From Anaerolineae bacterium (lineage in GTDB: Bacteria > Chloroflexota > Anaerolineae > Promineifilales > Promineifilaceae): 18,375 nt of DNA. The notes beneath the pieces are model-generated. The model was not told where the DNA came from. It ran no database searches and was given only the letters and a program-made list of their open reading frames with translations. This document shows, in pieces, positions 7,581 to 15,410 of this stretch. How positions within the stretch are numbered: position 1 is the first letter of the stretch; each line of letters begins with the position of its first letter. Where the stretch lies: NCBI GenBank assembly GCA_028277515.1, contig JANQGC010000373.1:1-18375 (forward strand), in the 5' to 3' direction. A program made the position numbers and the translations under genes.

Positions 7581-8357
7581 CTAATGTAAGGAGGCCCCGA
7601 AAATAATAGCGCCCAATATCAGAGCTATCGGCGGCACGGTAAAGTTAGATAAAGAAGCAAATGTGGGACCCCTCATTTTGAGTAACCAGAAATAGAAAAG
7701 AAGAGCTAAGACACCGACAATAGTGGCAAAAATTGTCACCCATATACTCTCCATTGATGGTTGTAAACTTAACGGATTTTCCACAATAAATGTGATGGGT
7801 ATGCCAAAGATAGCTGCAAAGGTCATCATTCCATACACAATGATCAGGGAATCTACATTCTTAAGATAAATATCCGTATACACGTAGGCAACTGCCGTAG
7901 CGAAGGCGGCAAGTAAGACGGCCGCCATGCCAATTAAACTGTCATCGGACGCGCTGCGTAGGCCAGGAATCAGGACGATGAGGGTTCCTATAAAGCCGAT
8001 GATGATACCAAGTGCCCGATCCCTGGTCAGCGGTTCAGAATTCCAAAAATGGGCAACGATAATAGTAAAAATCGGCACGATACTAATCAGGACGGCCGTC
8101 AGGCCTGCTGAGATTTCTGTTTCTGCAAAGTTTTGCAAACTTGAAACAAGCAGCATATTGACCAGGCCAAGAAAAACAAACGGCAACCATCGCCGCCCAA
8201 GCGGGGACATTTTTAGTCTACGATAAGCTAAAATCAGGATTAAAATGAGCGAACTGATGATTGAGCGAAATGTAACCAGAGCCAGGGGAGGAATTGTCTC
8301 TTCAGAAATCTGAATGAATATAAAGTTAGAGCTATATATTAAACTGATTATTGCCAA
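7581..8357 (-). CDS. EamA/DMT-family membrane transporter, disrupted at both ends
   Basis: 258 aa, strongly hydrophobic, with two EamA halves: the first ends near IIIGFIGTLIVLIPG and the second begins LIGMAAVLLAAFATAVAYV. The fold matches drug/metabolite exporters of the inner membrane that move amino acids, nucleosides or drugs; the substrate cannot be told. This ORF opens at TTG 8357 with no ribosome site. Upstream, ATG 8386 reads MSIRKK and would join SLLYLAIISLIYSSNFIF if the A7 tract (plus-strand T 8369-8375) had one more base. At the other end GASLH is cut by TAG before the final helix. Restoring both gives about 308 aa over 7461-8386, the normal DMT length. It is convergent with the hexaheme cytochrome gene. 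Confidence 0.8.
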   Translation of the reverse strand: MAIISLIYSSNFIFIQISEETIPPLALVTFRSIISSLILILILAYRRLKMSPLGRRWLPFVFLGLVNMLLVSSLQNFAETEISAGLTAVLISIVPIFTIIVAHFWNSEPLTRDRALGIIIGFIGTLIVLIPGLRSASDDSLIGMAAVLLAAFATAVAYVYTDIYLKNVDSLIIVYGMMTFAAIFGIPITFIVENPLSLQPSMESIWVTIFATIVGVLALLFYFWLLKMRGPTFASLSNFTVPPIALILGAIIFGASLH

Positions 8358-8383
8358 ATATAGCAGGCTTTTTTTCTAATAGA

Positions 8384-8398
8384 CATGAGCCACTCATG
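8384..8398. promoter_or_regulatory. 15-bp dyad over the probable exporter start
   Basis: CATGAG-CCA-CTCATG is a perfect dyad. Its left arm contains the ATG (minus strand 8386-8384) inferred as the original start of the exporter. It could be an operator or simply chance. Confidence 0.25.
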
Positions 8399-8501
8399 GC
8401 CGTCTTTCAAGTAGTCCGTAGGTCCCATGAAAAAGGGTCTCTGAATTCATCAACTATAAAAATTAACAACAAAAAGTCAAACGATATGATTCAAACTGAA
8501 A

Positions 8502-8639
8502 ATGATAACCGTCAGTGCGCTGCGCGCCCTCGGCGGCCATCTCAACCTGGAAGACACGCCCGTAGAAAATTGGAAGCTGGCCATCGGCTCGGCCAAGAGT
8601 GACATATCCGATCTTTATACAACGACATTTTTCGAGTAG
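8502..8639 (+). pseudogene. C-terminal remnant of a second multiheme cytochrome
   Basis: A 45-codon frame ending TAG 8637. The segment GHLNLEDTPVENWKLAIGSA (8535 on) matches SHLNLEDTPIENWKLEIGSA near the end of the hexaheme lipoprotein (7284 on). The DNA of 7282-7350 and 8533-8601 aligns without gaps at roughly 85% identity by eye. The extension SDISDLYTTTFFE differs. No heme motif or signal remains, and ATG 8502 lacks a good ribosome site. It is probably the tail of a duplicated gene whose body was lost, with the exporter now lying between the two copies. Confidence 0.75.
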
Positions 8640-8671
8640 AAGCATCACACTCCTGAACATTTATTGTGTGT

Positions 8672-8699
8672 TTAACTCCTCTCAACTTTCGATTATAAT
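8672..8699 (+). promoter_or_regulatory. Promoter of the LAL regulator, probably leaderless
   Basis: A perfect TATAAT at 8694-8699 with TTAACT 16 bases upstream (8672-8677). Normal -10 to +1 spacing puts transcription start at about 8706, which is the A of an in-frame ATG. No Shine-Dalgarno sequence precedes that ATG, so the mRNA would be leaderless. Confidence 0.6.
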
Positions 8700-8705
8700 G
8701 TGTCT

Positions 8706-11507
8706 ATGGGTGGGACAATATTACGTACGAAGATCTATAAACCGCCATTACGGCCGGATCTGGTGTTGCGGCCGCACCTCATTGAGCGCCTCAATCAGAG
8801 TCTACAGATTGGCCACAAACTCACCCTTATCTCTGCCCCGGCCGGATTTGGCAAGACCACGCTGGTCAGCGAATGGGGGACCAACCTGCAACAGCCTGCT
8901 GCCCAAGAAAGCCGCAGCGAAACCAGAATCGCCTGGCTGTCCTTGGAAGATGGTGACAACGAGCCGGCGCGCTTTTTAGCTTACTTGATCGCCGCCATAA
9001 ATCATGTCTTAGTCGAAAAGGAGGCTATTGGATTGGGGGTTCTACGCATGCAAGAGTCAACAGCTCAGACGCCACCCCTAGAAATGCTCATGACCGCGCT
9101 GATTAATGATGCCGAGATGCTCACTAATCACATGCTCATAATTCTTGATGATTATCATAACATCACGCCATCTCCGGTTGATGAGGTGATAACCTTTCTC
9201 CTCGAACATTTACCATTGCATTTACATTTGGTCATTTCTACCCGCGAGGATCCTCAGCTACCGCTGGCCCGTTTCCGCGCTCGCGGAGAGTTGACCGAAC
9301 TGCGAGCTTCTGACTTACGTTTTTCGTCCACCGAGGCGGCCGAATTTCTCAACCAGGTGATGGGCCTCAATCTCTTAGAAAACGAAATTGAGGCTTTGGA
9401 GGCTCGTACCGAAGGGTGGATCGCCGGCCTGCAACTGGCCGCCCTGACATTACAAGATCCCATTTCCATGCAGCGTCAACAGGACAACACCGGCCTTATC
9501 AAATCATTTAGCGGCAGCCACCGTTTTGTACTGGACTATCTTCTTGAGGAAGTGCTGGAAAAACAACCAATTACTGTCCAAGATTTCTTATTGCAAACCG
9601 CCGTTCTCAATCGCTTAACCGGTTCCTTGTGTGATGCCCTTACCGGTCAAGAGGATGGACAAGTGACCATTGAACAATTAGAACACGACAATTTGTTTAT
9701 TGTGCCACTGGATGAGGAACGTCGCTGGTATCGATATCACCATCTTTTCGCCGATCTATTGCGCAAACGCCTGCGCCAGACTCGGATTGAGCAGGTAACA
9801 GAGCTGCACCAACGCGCCAGCGCGTGGTATGAGAAGAACGATTATATCGATGAGGCTATTGAACATGCTCAACAGGCTAAAGATTCTGAACGAGCAGCCC
9901 GCTTAATAGAAGAATTTGCTGATGCAATCTGGCGGCGAGGTGAGCACGTCAAGCTGCGGCGTTGGCTGAACGCCCTGCCCGCCGAACAGTTATTATCCAG
10001 GCCACACCTCTGTATTTTTCACGCCTGGTATCTATTTGCCGGCGGGCAGCAGGAAGCAGCCGTAAAGATGGTTGATGTGGCCGAACGGACGCTAGAAAAC
10101 AGCGTCGACTATATCAAAAATATCGAGTCTCGGGAGCAAGGTCGGCTGCGGTACCATGATATATCGAAGTTGCGCGGCAGAGCAGCCACTATTCGCTCGT
10201 TCATGGCGACATACACCGGAGACGTGCCGGCCATTAGCAAATATGCCCGCCAGGCACTTGAGTATCTCCCTGAGGAAGAATTAACATGGCGCGGCAGTGC
10301 TGCCATTAGTTTAGGTGATGCAAAGGGCTTCATGGGAGATATGAATGCCGCCTACCAGGCTCGTTTGGAAGCCGCAAAAGCCTGCAGGGCGGCTGGAGAT
10401 ATCTATTTTTCTATGATCGCCCACTTGAAACTGGCAATAACCTTGAGAGCCCAGGGTCGGTTGCAGCCAACCATAGAACTCTGCCGGCAACAAAAGCAGT
10501 TGGCAGATGAATGGGGGTTTTCACATACGGCCGCTGTTGGCTGGTTATTGGCGATTTGGGGTGAGGTATTGGCTGAGCTAAATGACCTTGAAGGTGCTTT
10601 GTATCATGTACAAAAAGGCGTGGAAATGACTGAGCACGGCGGCGAAATGGCCATGCGTGGATGGAGCTACATCTGCCTCGCACGGGTCTTGTTTTCCAGC
10701 AGCGATATAGCAGGAGTCAAAGCAATCATCCAAAAGATGGCAACTTTGGATCGCGAATCAGATGTACCTCCCTGGATCACAAACCATCTGGCCAACTGGC
10801 AGGTACGGCTCTGGCTCAGCCAGGATAAGCTTGATTCTGCCTACCAATGGATAGGAGAACATAAACTCAACTTCACTGACGAAGTCGAACCGCCATCTAA
10901 GATGGATTATTACTCGCTATTTGATCATATTATGCTTTCTCGAATCCTACTGGCTCAAGACAGGCTGCATGAAGCCACCAGGTTACTTCGATGGCTCATG
11001 GAACCGGTCGAAAAAGGTGGGCGGACATCGAGATTGATTGAAATCCTGCTGCTCCTGGCTCTGGCATATCAAGCCGACAACGATTCAACCCAGGCTATGA
11101 TCGCCTTGGAACGAGCGCTTACCCTCGCTAAGCCACTAGGTTTCATTCGAATTTTTGTGGATGAGGGTCTACCAATGACCCATCTTCTTCGCAACGCAGT
11201 GAATCAAGGGATAGAATTAGATTATGGTCGTCAATTGTTGCTAGCATTCCCGGTTAAGGAATTGGAGCTAACTGATACCAATAAATCTAAAGCCCAGGAA
11301 TTGATTGAACCTCTAAGTAAACGTGAACTAGAAGTGTTGCGACTGATTGCCAATGGACTGACCAACCGAGAAATCGCATCTCGCTTATTTCTGTCATTAA
11401 ACACTGTCAAGGTCCATGTCCGCAATATCTACGGCAAGCTCAATACCCACAATAGAACCCAAACGGTTGCCAAAGCCAGGAGATTGGGCATCCTGCCCCT
11501 CTCTTGA
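8706..11507 (+). CDS. MalT-type (LAL) LuxR family transcriptional regulator
   Basis: 933 aa from ATG 8706 (a GTG at 8700 is also in frame, but the TATAAT ends at 8699, so ATG is preferred). Layout: short N-terminal segment, P-loop APAGFGKTTL at 44-53, Walker B LIILDDYHN near 147, the winged-helix region typical of STAND ATPases (EGWIAGLQLAAL, then YRYHHLFADLLRKRL), a long TPR-like helical repeat region of about 380-850, and a C-terminal LuxR helix-turn-helix (LSKRELEVLRLIANGLTNRE, then FLSLNTVKVHVRNIYGKL). Length and order are those of MalT-like ATP-dependent activators, in which ligand binding to the TPR region triggers ATP-driven assembly on DNA. The inducer is unknown. The gene stands alone; targets could include the cluster at 12107. 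Confidence 0.93.
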   Translation: MGGTILRTKIYKPPLRPDLVLRPHLIERLNQSLQIGHKLTLISAPAGFGKTTLVSEWGTNLQQPAAQESRSETRIAWLSLEDGDNEPARFLAYLIAAINHVLVEKEAIGLGVLRMQESTAQTPPLEMLMTALINDAEMLTNHMLIILDDYHNITPSPVDEVITFLLEHLPLHLHLVISTREDPQLPLARFRARGELTELRASDLRFSSTEAAEFLNQVMGLNLLENEIEALEARTEGWIAGLQLAALTLQDPISMQRQQDNTGLIKSFSGSHRFVLDYLLEEVLEKQPITVQDFLLQTAVLNRLTGSLCDALTGQEDGQVTIEQLEHDNLFIVPLDEERRWYRYHHLFADLLRKRLRQTRIEQVTELHQRASAWYEKNDYIDEAIEHAQQAKDSERAARLIEEFADAIWRRGEHVKLRRWLNALPAEQLLSRPHLCIFHAWYLFAGGQQEAAVKMVDVAERTLENSVDYIKNIESREQGRLRYHDISKLRGRAATIRSFMATYTGDVPAISKYARQALEYLPEEELTWRGSAAISLGDAKGFMGDMNAAYQARLEAAKACRAAGDIYFSMIAHLKLAITLRAQGRLQPTIELCRQQKQLADEWGFSHTAAVGWLLAIWGEVLAELNDLEGALYHVQKGVEMTEHGGEMAMRGWSYICLARVLFSSSDIAGVKAIIQKMATLDRESDVPPWITNHLANWQVRLWLSQDKLDSAYQWIGEHKLNFTDEVEPPSKMDYYSLFDHIMLSRILLAQDRLHEATRLLRWLMEPVEKGGRTSRLIEILLLLALAYQADNDSTQAMIALERALTLAKPLGFIRIFVDEGLPMTHLLRNAVNQGIELDYGRQLLLAFPVKELELTDTNKSKAQELIEPLSKRELEVLRLIANGLTNREIASRLFLSLNTVKVHVRNIYGKLNTHNRTQTVAKARRLGILPLS

Positions 11508-12106
11508 TCTATCTTGTAAATTTTCCTCCGATGTAGACGAGCAATTTATAGCTGACTCTTTCGTGATTGAGGGGACGCCCGAGAAGGGATTTACTACCTA
11601 TGGCGTGGGTATCTCTCTTTCGCAAATGCGCGGGTCCGAGGACCGTTGGAATGCGTGCCGACGTTCCCTTTGAGTTTACCTCCAAGATCTCGACAGAAGA
11701 TCTGGATGAAAAAACACTGTTAATCGGCCACCGTCCGCTATACCGTTATTTGAAGGGCTCGAACTAAACAGTGCGCAATTTAACGTCCATTTAGGTTACC
11801 TTTTTAATATACAAAGTGTAAACTATTTTATAGATAGTCGCAGGACGGCATATTAGTATTTAAGGCAGTTACCAGTATCTTAAGTGCCCATACATTCACA
11901 CCTTTATAGCAAGCCATAGGCAATGCGCTCCTCAACTTAAACGTTTATGATGTATTAGTGAAATACATTTTCGAATAGGTTAATTAAGACCTTTTTTGTC
12001 TTGTTTTCTGCAAATCGTCCATAGTTGAACCTCTAGTCCGCTTTATTAGGTGAATGTATCACTCACCACAAACGTAATCTTATTTATTCCCAGGAGGAAA
12101 AAGACA
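11508..12106 (+). other. AT-rich intergenic region with a broken ORF and hairpins
   Basis: Two overlapping frames join if one G of the GGG at about 11630-11632 is removed. TPEKGFTTYGVGISLSQMRG then runs into PRTVGMRADVPFEFTSKIST and ends IGHRPLYRYLKGSN, TAA 11765. I do not recognise this protein and there is no clear start, so it is probably a remnant. Downstream of 11768 the sequence is AT-rich with dyads: ATGTATT/AATACAT at 11950-11968 followed by TTTT, and AAGAC/GTCTT around a T6 run at 11986-12002 (possible terminators). Nothing else is seen. Confidence 0.4.
12092..12097 (+). promoter_or_regulatory. Strong ribosome binding site fixing the SH3b gene start
   Basis: AGGAGG lies 9 bases before ATG 12107 and decides against the upstream in-frame start at 12050. 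Confidence 0.8.
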
Positions 12107-12736
12107 ATGTCAAACGGATTAGAAGTCAGCGACCTTGCACTAGTGATTCCAGGAAACGGAGCGAATCTTGTTCGTTCAGAGCCCGAAATCCCCGAGATTA
12201 GAAATCAAAACGTTATAGGTAGTATTCCCGAACACGCCGTTCTAGCCATTCTGCCTGAACCCGCTGATTGGAAGAAGCCATATCCACATAATGATGGGAG
12301 ACATAGATGGTTTTGGGTACGCGGCCGTAGTGACAAGAAAGAGCGAGATGGACGATTCAAGATAGTTACGGGCTGGACAGCCGCCAATAAGAGTGGAACA
12401 GTTTACCTCAAGCGTATGAGTGCAAATCATGCATGCCTAGATGCAATGGGCACCGCATTCGATACACACCAGAATTCGGGACAACAGGCCTACGTGCTAC
12501 CGGCAGATACTCTTAATGTTCGTAAAGAGTCAGACCTACACAGCCAGCGGATTGGTCGGCTAAGGGCCGGTACAGTGATCACAGTGACTGGTAGACCGGA
12601 ATGCGACACAAAAATGGTTTGGTGGCGGGTGGAGCCGCTAAGCGCTCCAGGGCCCAAAGGGTGGGTCGGCGAAGGCGGTTATAACGAAGTACAGGATTAT
12701 TTTGAATGGTACTTGGTGCCGTTAACACTGAAATAA
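12107..12736 (+). CDS. Bacterial SH3-like (SH3b) domain protein
   Basis: 209 aa with two SH3b-like segments. The first, about residues 18-100, has LVRSEPEIPEI, an IGSIPEHAVLAIL strand and GWTAANKSGTVYL. The second, about 127-205, has YVLPADTLNVRKESDLHSQR, IGRLRAGTVITVTG, WWRVE and KGWVGEG, a clear SH3_3-type pattern of LNVR...G.L..G..V.V...W..V....GWV. SH3b domains usually bind peptidoglycan or other ligands in exported proteins, but no signal peptide or membrane helix is visible here, so location and ligand are open. A 141-aa unknown gene follows after 16 bases, each with its own ribosome site, so an operon is likely. Codon use appears more AT-rich than the cytochromes upstream. Confidence 0.75.
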   Translation: MSNGLEVSDLALVIPGNGANLVRSEPEIPEIRNQNVIGSIPEHAVLAILPEPADWKKPYPHNDGRHRWFWVRGRSDKKERDGRFKIVTGWTAANKSGTVYLKRMSANHACLDAMGTAFDTHQNSGQQAYVLPADTLNVRKESDLHSQRIGRLRAGTVITVTGRPECDTKMVWWRVEPLSAPGPKGWVGEGGYNEVQDYFEWYLVPLTLK

Positions 12737-12752
12737 AAATAAGGAGATAACA

Positions 12753-13178
12753 ATGGCAATATCAGCAGTTCAATGCGAAGAAATGTCCTTGAGTGAATTT
12801 GTTGACATCTTTGAGGCATTTCTTGATAAATTGATGGAATTTGTAAATGATCGGCTAAATGGACCGATTGGCGATAGGGTTCGGAGTATGTTTGAAGAAG
12901 TTGTCCAGGGGCTTAAGGAGTCTCTCTACGAAATTCGTGACGACGAAGGGATCGCTCCGGATAACCCCGAACTCCTATGCCAGATTGTTTGGTCCATTGA
13001 TGGCTGGGATCCAAGTGGTCCTTTAGGTGGCCTAGGCGGTGGCGGAACTAATGTTTTTGTGATTGCAAAGAGCATTAAAGAAGCCGTTGAACGACTATTA
13101 GACCCGATCATGCCCCCAGAAATGAAAGACTTATTTATGCAGCTTAATCAGCTTCTATGCATGATGCGGTGCTTCTGA
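12753..13178 (+). CDS. Hypothetical protein, small helical
   Basis: 141 aa from ATG 12753 with AAGGAG 7 bases upstream. I do not recognise the family. Residues of about 10-62 look amphipathic helical and acidic (LSEFVDIFEAFLDKLMEFVN, then MFEEVVQGLKESLYEI). A glycine-rich loop, GPLGGLGGGG, follows at about 90-99, then another helical stretch (IAKSIKEAVERLLDPI) and a C-terminal LLCMMRCF. It contains four Cys and has no signal peptide. The overall shape recalls small companion proteins encoded next to a larger partner, but no function can be claimed. Its last 22 bases overlap the open frame of the copper-oxidase-like fragment. Confidence 0.65.
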   Translation: MAISAVQCEEMSLSEFVDIFEAFLDKLMEFVNDRLNGPIGDRVRSMFEEVVQGLKESLYEIRDDEGIAPDNPELLCQIVWSIDGWDPSGPLGGLGGGGTNVFVIAKSIKEAVERLLDPIMPPEMKDLFMQLNQLLCMMRCF

Positions 13179-13657
13179 AATCCGCAAACCTAGAACGCAC
13201 AACCTGGATACACATAACCTCAATCACTAATACATGGAGAACATTCACTTATCAGGAAAGAAAGGTAGCCATAGATACTGATGAGCTAAGACACAAGTCT
13301 ATGCGCGAACGTGATCAGAGTAGAAAGCGTCACTGGTTAATTGAAAATACCAGTACGGGGGAAGGATATCTAATAAAGCCAGGCACTGATGACGGTCATG
13401 CTGATGCTGCATACGGTGTCGGCGATATGTGGATTTTGCGTATGAAAGAGAGTGAGATCGACGATGGCGGCGCTCAGGTAATTGAGCCAAACGCCAACGG
13501 AACAATGGCAAAAATCGACTATTTTGCAGACGGCGAAGCTGTTCATGACCATGACATCGTAGTTTGGTATGCAGGACACTATCACCAGACCACGTTAAAC
13601 TTAGCACATTCGCGCCATATCATGGGGCCAGATCTCATTCCAGCCAATTGGATGTAA
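13157..13657 (+). CDS. Truncated copper amine oxidase-like protein (C-terminal fragment)
   Basis: 166 codons. From about residue 27 (NTWRTFTYQERKV) it resembles the C-terminal part of copper amine oxidase-like proteins: RKRHWLIENTSTGEGYLIKP, YGVGDMWILRMKESEIDDG, the strand DHDIVVWYAGHYHQT and a GPDLIPANW ending. The His-rich segment after VVWYAGHYH corresponds to the region that supplies the last copper ligand. Family members are usually over 600 aa; here the TPQ-forming NY(D/E)Y motif and the HxH copper motif are absent, so it cannot be an active amine oxidase alone. The ATG at 13157 overlaps the previous gene and has no ribosome site; the first 25 residues look non-homologous. It is most likely a recombined remnant, less likely a domain-only protein. 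Confidence 0.6.
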   Translation: MHDAVLLKSANLERTTWIHITSITNTWRTFTYQERKVAIDTDELRHKSMRERDQSRKRHWLIENTSTGEGYLIKPGTDDGHADAAYGVGDMWILRMKESEIDDGGAQVIEPNANGTMAKIDYFADGEAVHDHDIVVWYAGHYHQTTLNLAHSRHIMGPDLIPANWM

Positions 13658-13732
13658 CCCCCGTTGGAGAAGACCATCCATTTGAATCTATTTACCGAGA
13701 CCGAAAACCAGCTAATCGATAAGGAATGCGCG

Positions 13733-15082
13733 ATGAAAAACCTGCACATACAAAAAGCCATGATCTGCTTAGTAGCTCTGTTGACAACCTCGTTATTAGG
13801 CAGCTGCACCCAGCCATCGGCAGTGCAAAATCTCTTTGAACCAGAAACGGAAGCGCTGGATAGCCCGTTTACGCTTCATGGTTTTCCCGACGAAGAAGCA
13901 ATGCGGATTATCCTTGACGAACAACTTGCAGGAGACTTAGACAATGCGGAGCAGTGGTCTCCAATTTCACCCAACACTGAAGATGTTTTTGAAGCTGAAC
14001 CGCCACTGATCCCACCCGATAAGCTGGCCTTGCTGAATGAGGCACAAACCGAAGGATTCGCCATGGCGCCTACAAGTTACACTATCCACGACTATGCTCG
14101 CGAGGTGCGCGCAGAATTGGGTCCACTTCCAGTGGATCATTTCAATGTCCTTGATGGCGAAATTCTGCCTATCACGGCTGATGGCGCTGTCCCTGCGAGC
14201 TATTCTATAAACACAAAAGCTGATAGACCGCCACTATTGCCATTGGGTCTTTATGACCAATTCGGTCAATCTGTGCCTTACTCACGTATCGGCCGCTTTG
14301 ACGGCGTCGATCCAAATACTGGTAATCCCGATTTGGATGTTATGTGGGCGTTTATTGCGCGCCGTTATAGAATCCGGTCAGATCCTAATGACCCGCTATT
14401 TGAAGATGTGGCGATAATTGGATACAATGCGCGAACAGGAGCCACTGCTTTCTTCCAGATGCTAAAAGATAATTATGCTGCCATTGACGCCACATGCGTC
14501 CCTTCACCAATGGCCAAATCAGAAAACCTGCCGCCAGGGTGTCCGACCGTAGAGGAATTCTGGTTACCTCCATCTGTTACCGCGAGTATTAAATGTAATG
14601 AGTGCCATAGTGCCGATCCATTCATTCATACGCCGTATGTTGACCAGGTGACTTTCACAGACAATCTTGGGCTGGAATCCGTTATTGTACCAAGTGTACC
14701 GGGTCGCAATATGCCCTATTGGTTCGTAGGTACAGAGGCTTTCACCAACTGGCCTCAGCCAAAGCAGTTCAGAGCGGTGGGACTAGACCAAAACGGACAG
14801 GAAGTTGATAACAGGTGCATAAAGTGTCATCGAATTGGGTATGGAGATAAGGGCAATTACTTAGTTCGATGGGCAGCAGGTGAGGTTCCACCTGCGCCCT
14901 GGAAGATATCGGACTCTTATAGCAAGTACCCCAACTCACATTGGATGCCCCCTGAAGCATCGCATAGAATAACCATCAATAAGTGGAACACTAGATACAA
15001 ATCAAGTATAGAAAAGCTGAAAGAATGCTTCGTAAATCCCACGCAGACGGACTGCAATTTACAGCCCACCCCAGGGCGTTAA
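13733..15082 (+). CDS. Diheme c-type cytochrome lipoprotein
   Basis: 449 aa from ATG 13733, preceded by AAGGAA. The signal peptide ends in lipobox LLGSC (Cys25), so the protein is lipid-anchored outside the membrane. Two heme c sites: CNECH at 288-292 and CIKCH at 362-366. The N-terminal 260 residues are heme-free; PDLDVMWAFIARRYRI, GATAFFQM and the loop ATCVPSPMAKSENLPPGC precede the first heme, followed by a conserved-looking EEFWLPPSVTAS. The order (a strand-rich domain, then CxxCH) echoes the two other heme proteins of the window, so all three may belong to related secreted cytochrome-like families. No partner reductase is adjacent. Electron transfer is inferred only from the heme sites. 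Confidence 0.85.
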   Translation: MKNLHIQKAMICLVALLTTSLLGSCTQPSAVQNLFEPETEALDSPFTLHGFPDEEAMRIILDEQLAGDLDNAEQWSPISPNTEDVFEAEPPLIPPDKLALLNEAQTEGFAMAPTSYTIHDYAREVRAELGPLPVDHFNVLDGEILPITADGAVPASYSINTKADRPPLLPLGLYDQFGQSVPYSRIGRFDGVDPNTGNPDLDVMWAFIARRYRIRSDPNDPLFEDVAIIGYNARTGATAFFQMLKDNYAAIDATCVPSPMAKSENLPPGCPTVEEFWLPPSVTASIKCNECHSADPFIHTPYVDQVTFTDNLGLESVIVPSVPGRNMPYWFVGTEAFTNWPQPKQFRAVGLDQNGQEVDNRCIKCHRIGYGDKGNYLVRWAAGEVPPAPWKISDSYSKYPNSHWMPPEASHRITINKWNTRYKSSIEKLKECFVNPTQTDCNLQPTPGR

Positions 15083-15139
15083 TTTGATTTGAAGCCAGGT
15101 GGCGGGTAGATTGGCTTTCTTGGTAAGCGCGTAGTTTAG

Positions 15140-15154
15140 CAGCAATGATTGCTG
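15140..15154. promoter_or_regulatory. Perfect 15-base palindrome
   Basis: CAGCAAT-G-ATTGCTG. The single-base centre suits a protein-binding dyad better than an RNA hairpin. It lies 58 bases after the diheme gene. A weak AAGCCA/TGGCTT stem also lies at about 15091-15117. Confidence 0.25.
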
Positions 15155-15160
15155 TTGGGG

Positions 15161-15301
15161 TCAGGTATGCGGCGTAATGCCATAGACCAATCGCCGGGCT
15201 TCTGCGTCTACTTTCGCCGCCGGCCAGTCAGCGTGTTCGGCCGCCAAAAGGAGACGTTTCTGGCGTAGGGCAAAATCGGCGGCGGCAAAAGCAAGTTTGA
15301 A
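15161..15301 (-). pseudogene. Short ORF remnant without a start
   Basis: The minus strand reads FKLAFAAADFALRQKRLLLA, then AEHADWPAAKVDAEARRLVY and GITPHT before TGA. It is bounded upstream by TAA (plus 15302-15304) and has no start codon. Composition and the terminal RRLVYGIT look protein-like, but the family is not recognised. The remainder of 15083-15410 shows nothing else. Confidence 0.3.
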
Positions 15302-15410
15302 TTATAAACAAACATGTGTTTAGATACAATTTTACCCCCGAACAATGCCTCCCTCTTTCAGGAAGGCCAGCACAGTGCTGGATGGAGATCAGTACAAGTT
15401 GTTCATAAAA

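Noticed and set aside
8351..8979. + strand ORFs at 8351-8602 and 8599-8979
   Set aside because: The first reads the cytochrome remnant in a wrong frame; the second is a shadow of the LAL regulator start.
12050..12106. Upstream extension of the SH3b gene
   Set aside because: It contains the ribosome binding site of ATG 12107.
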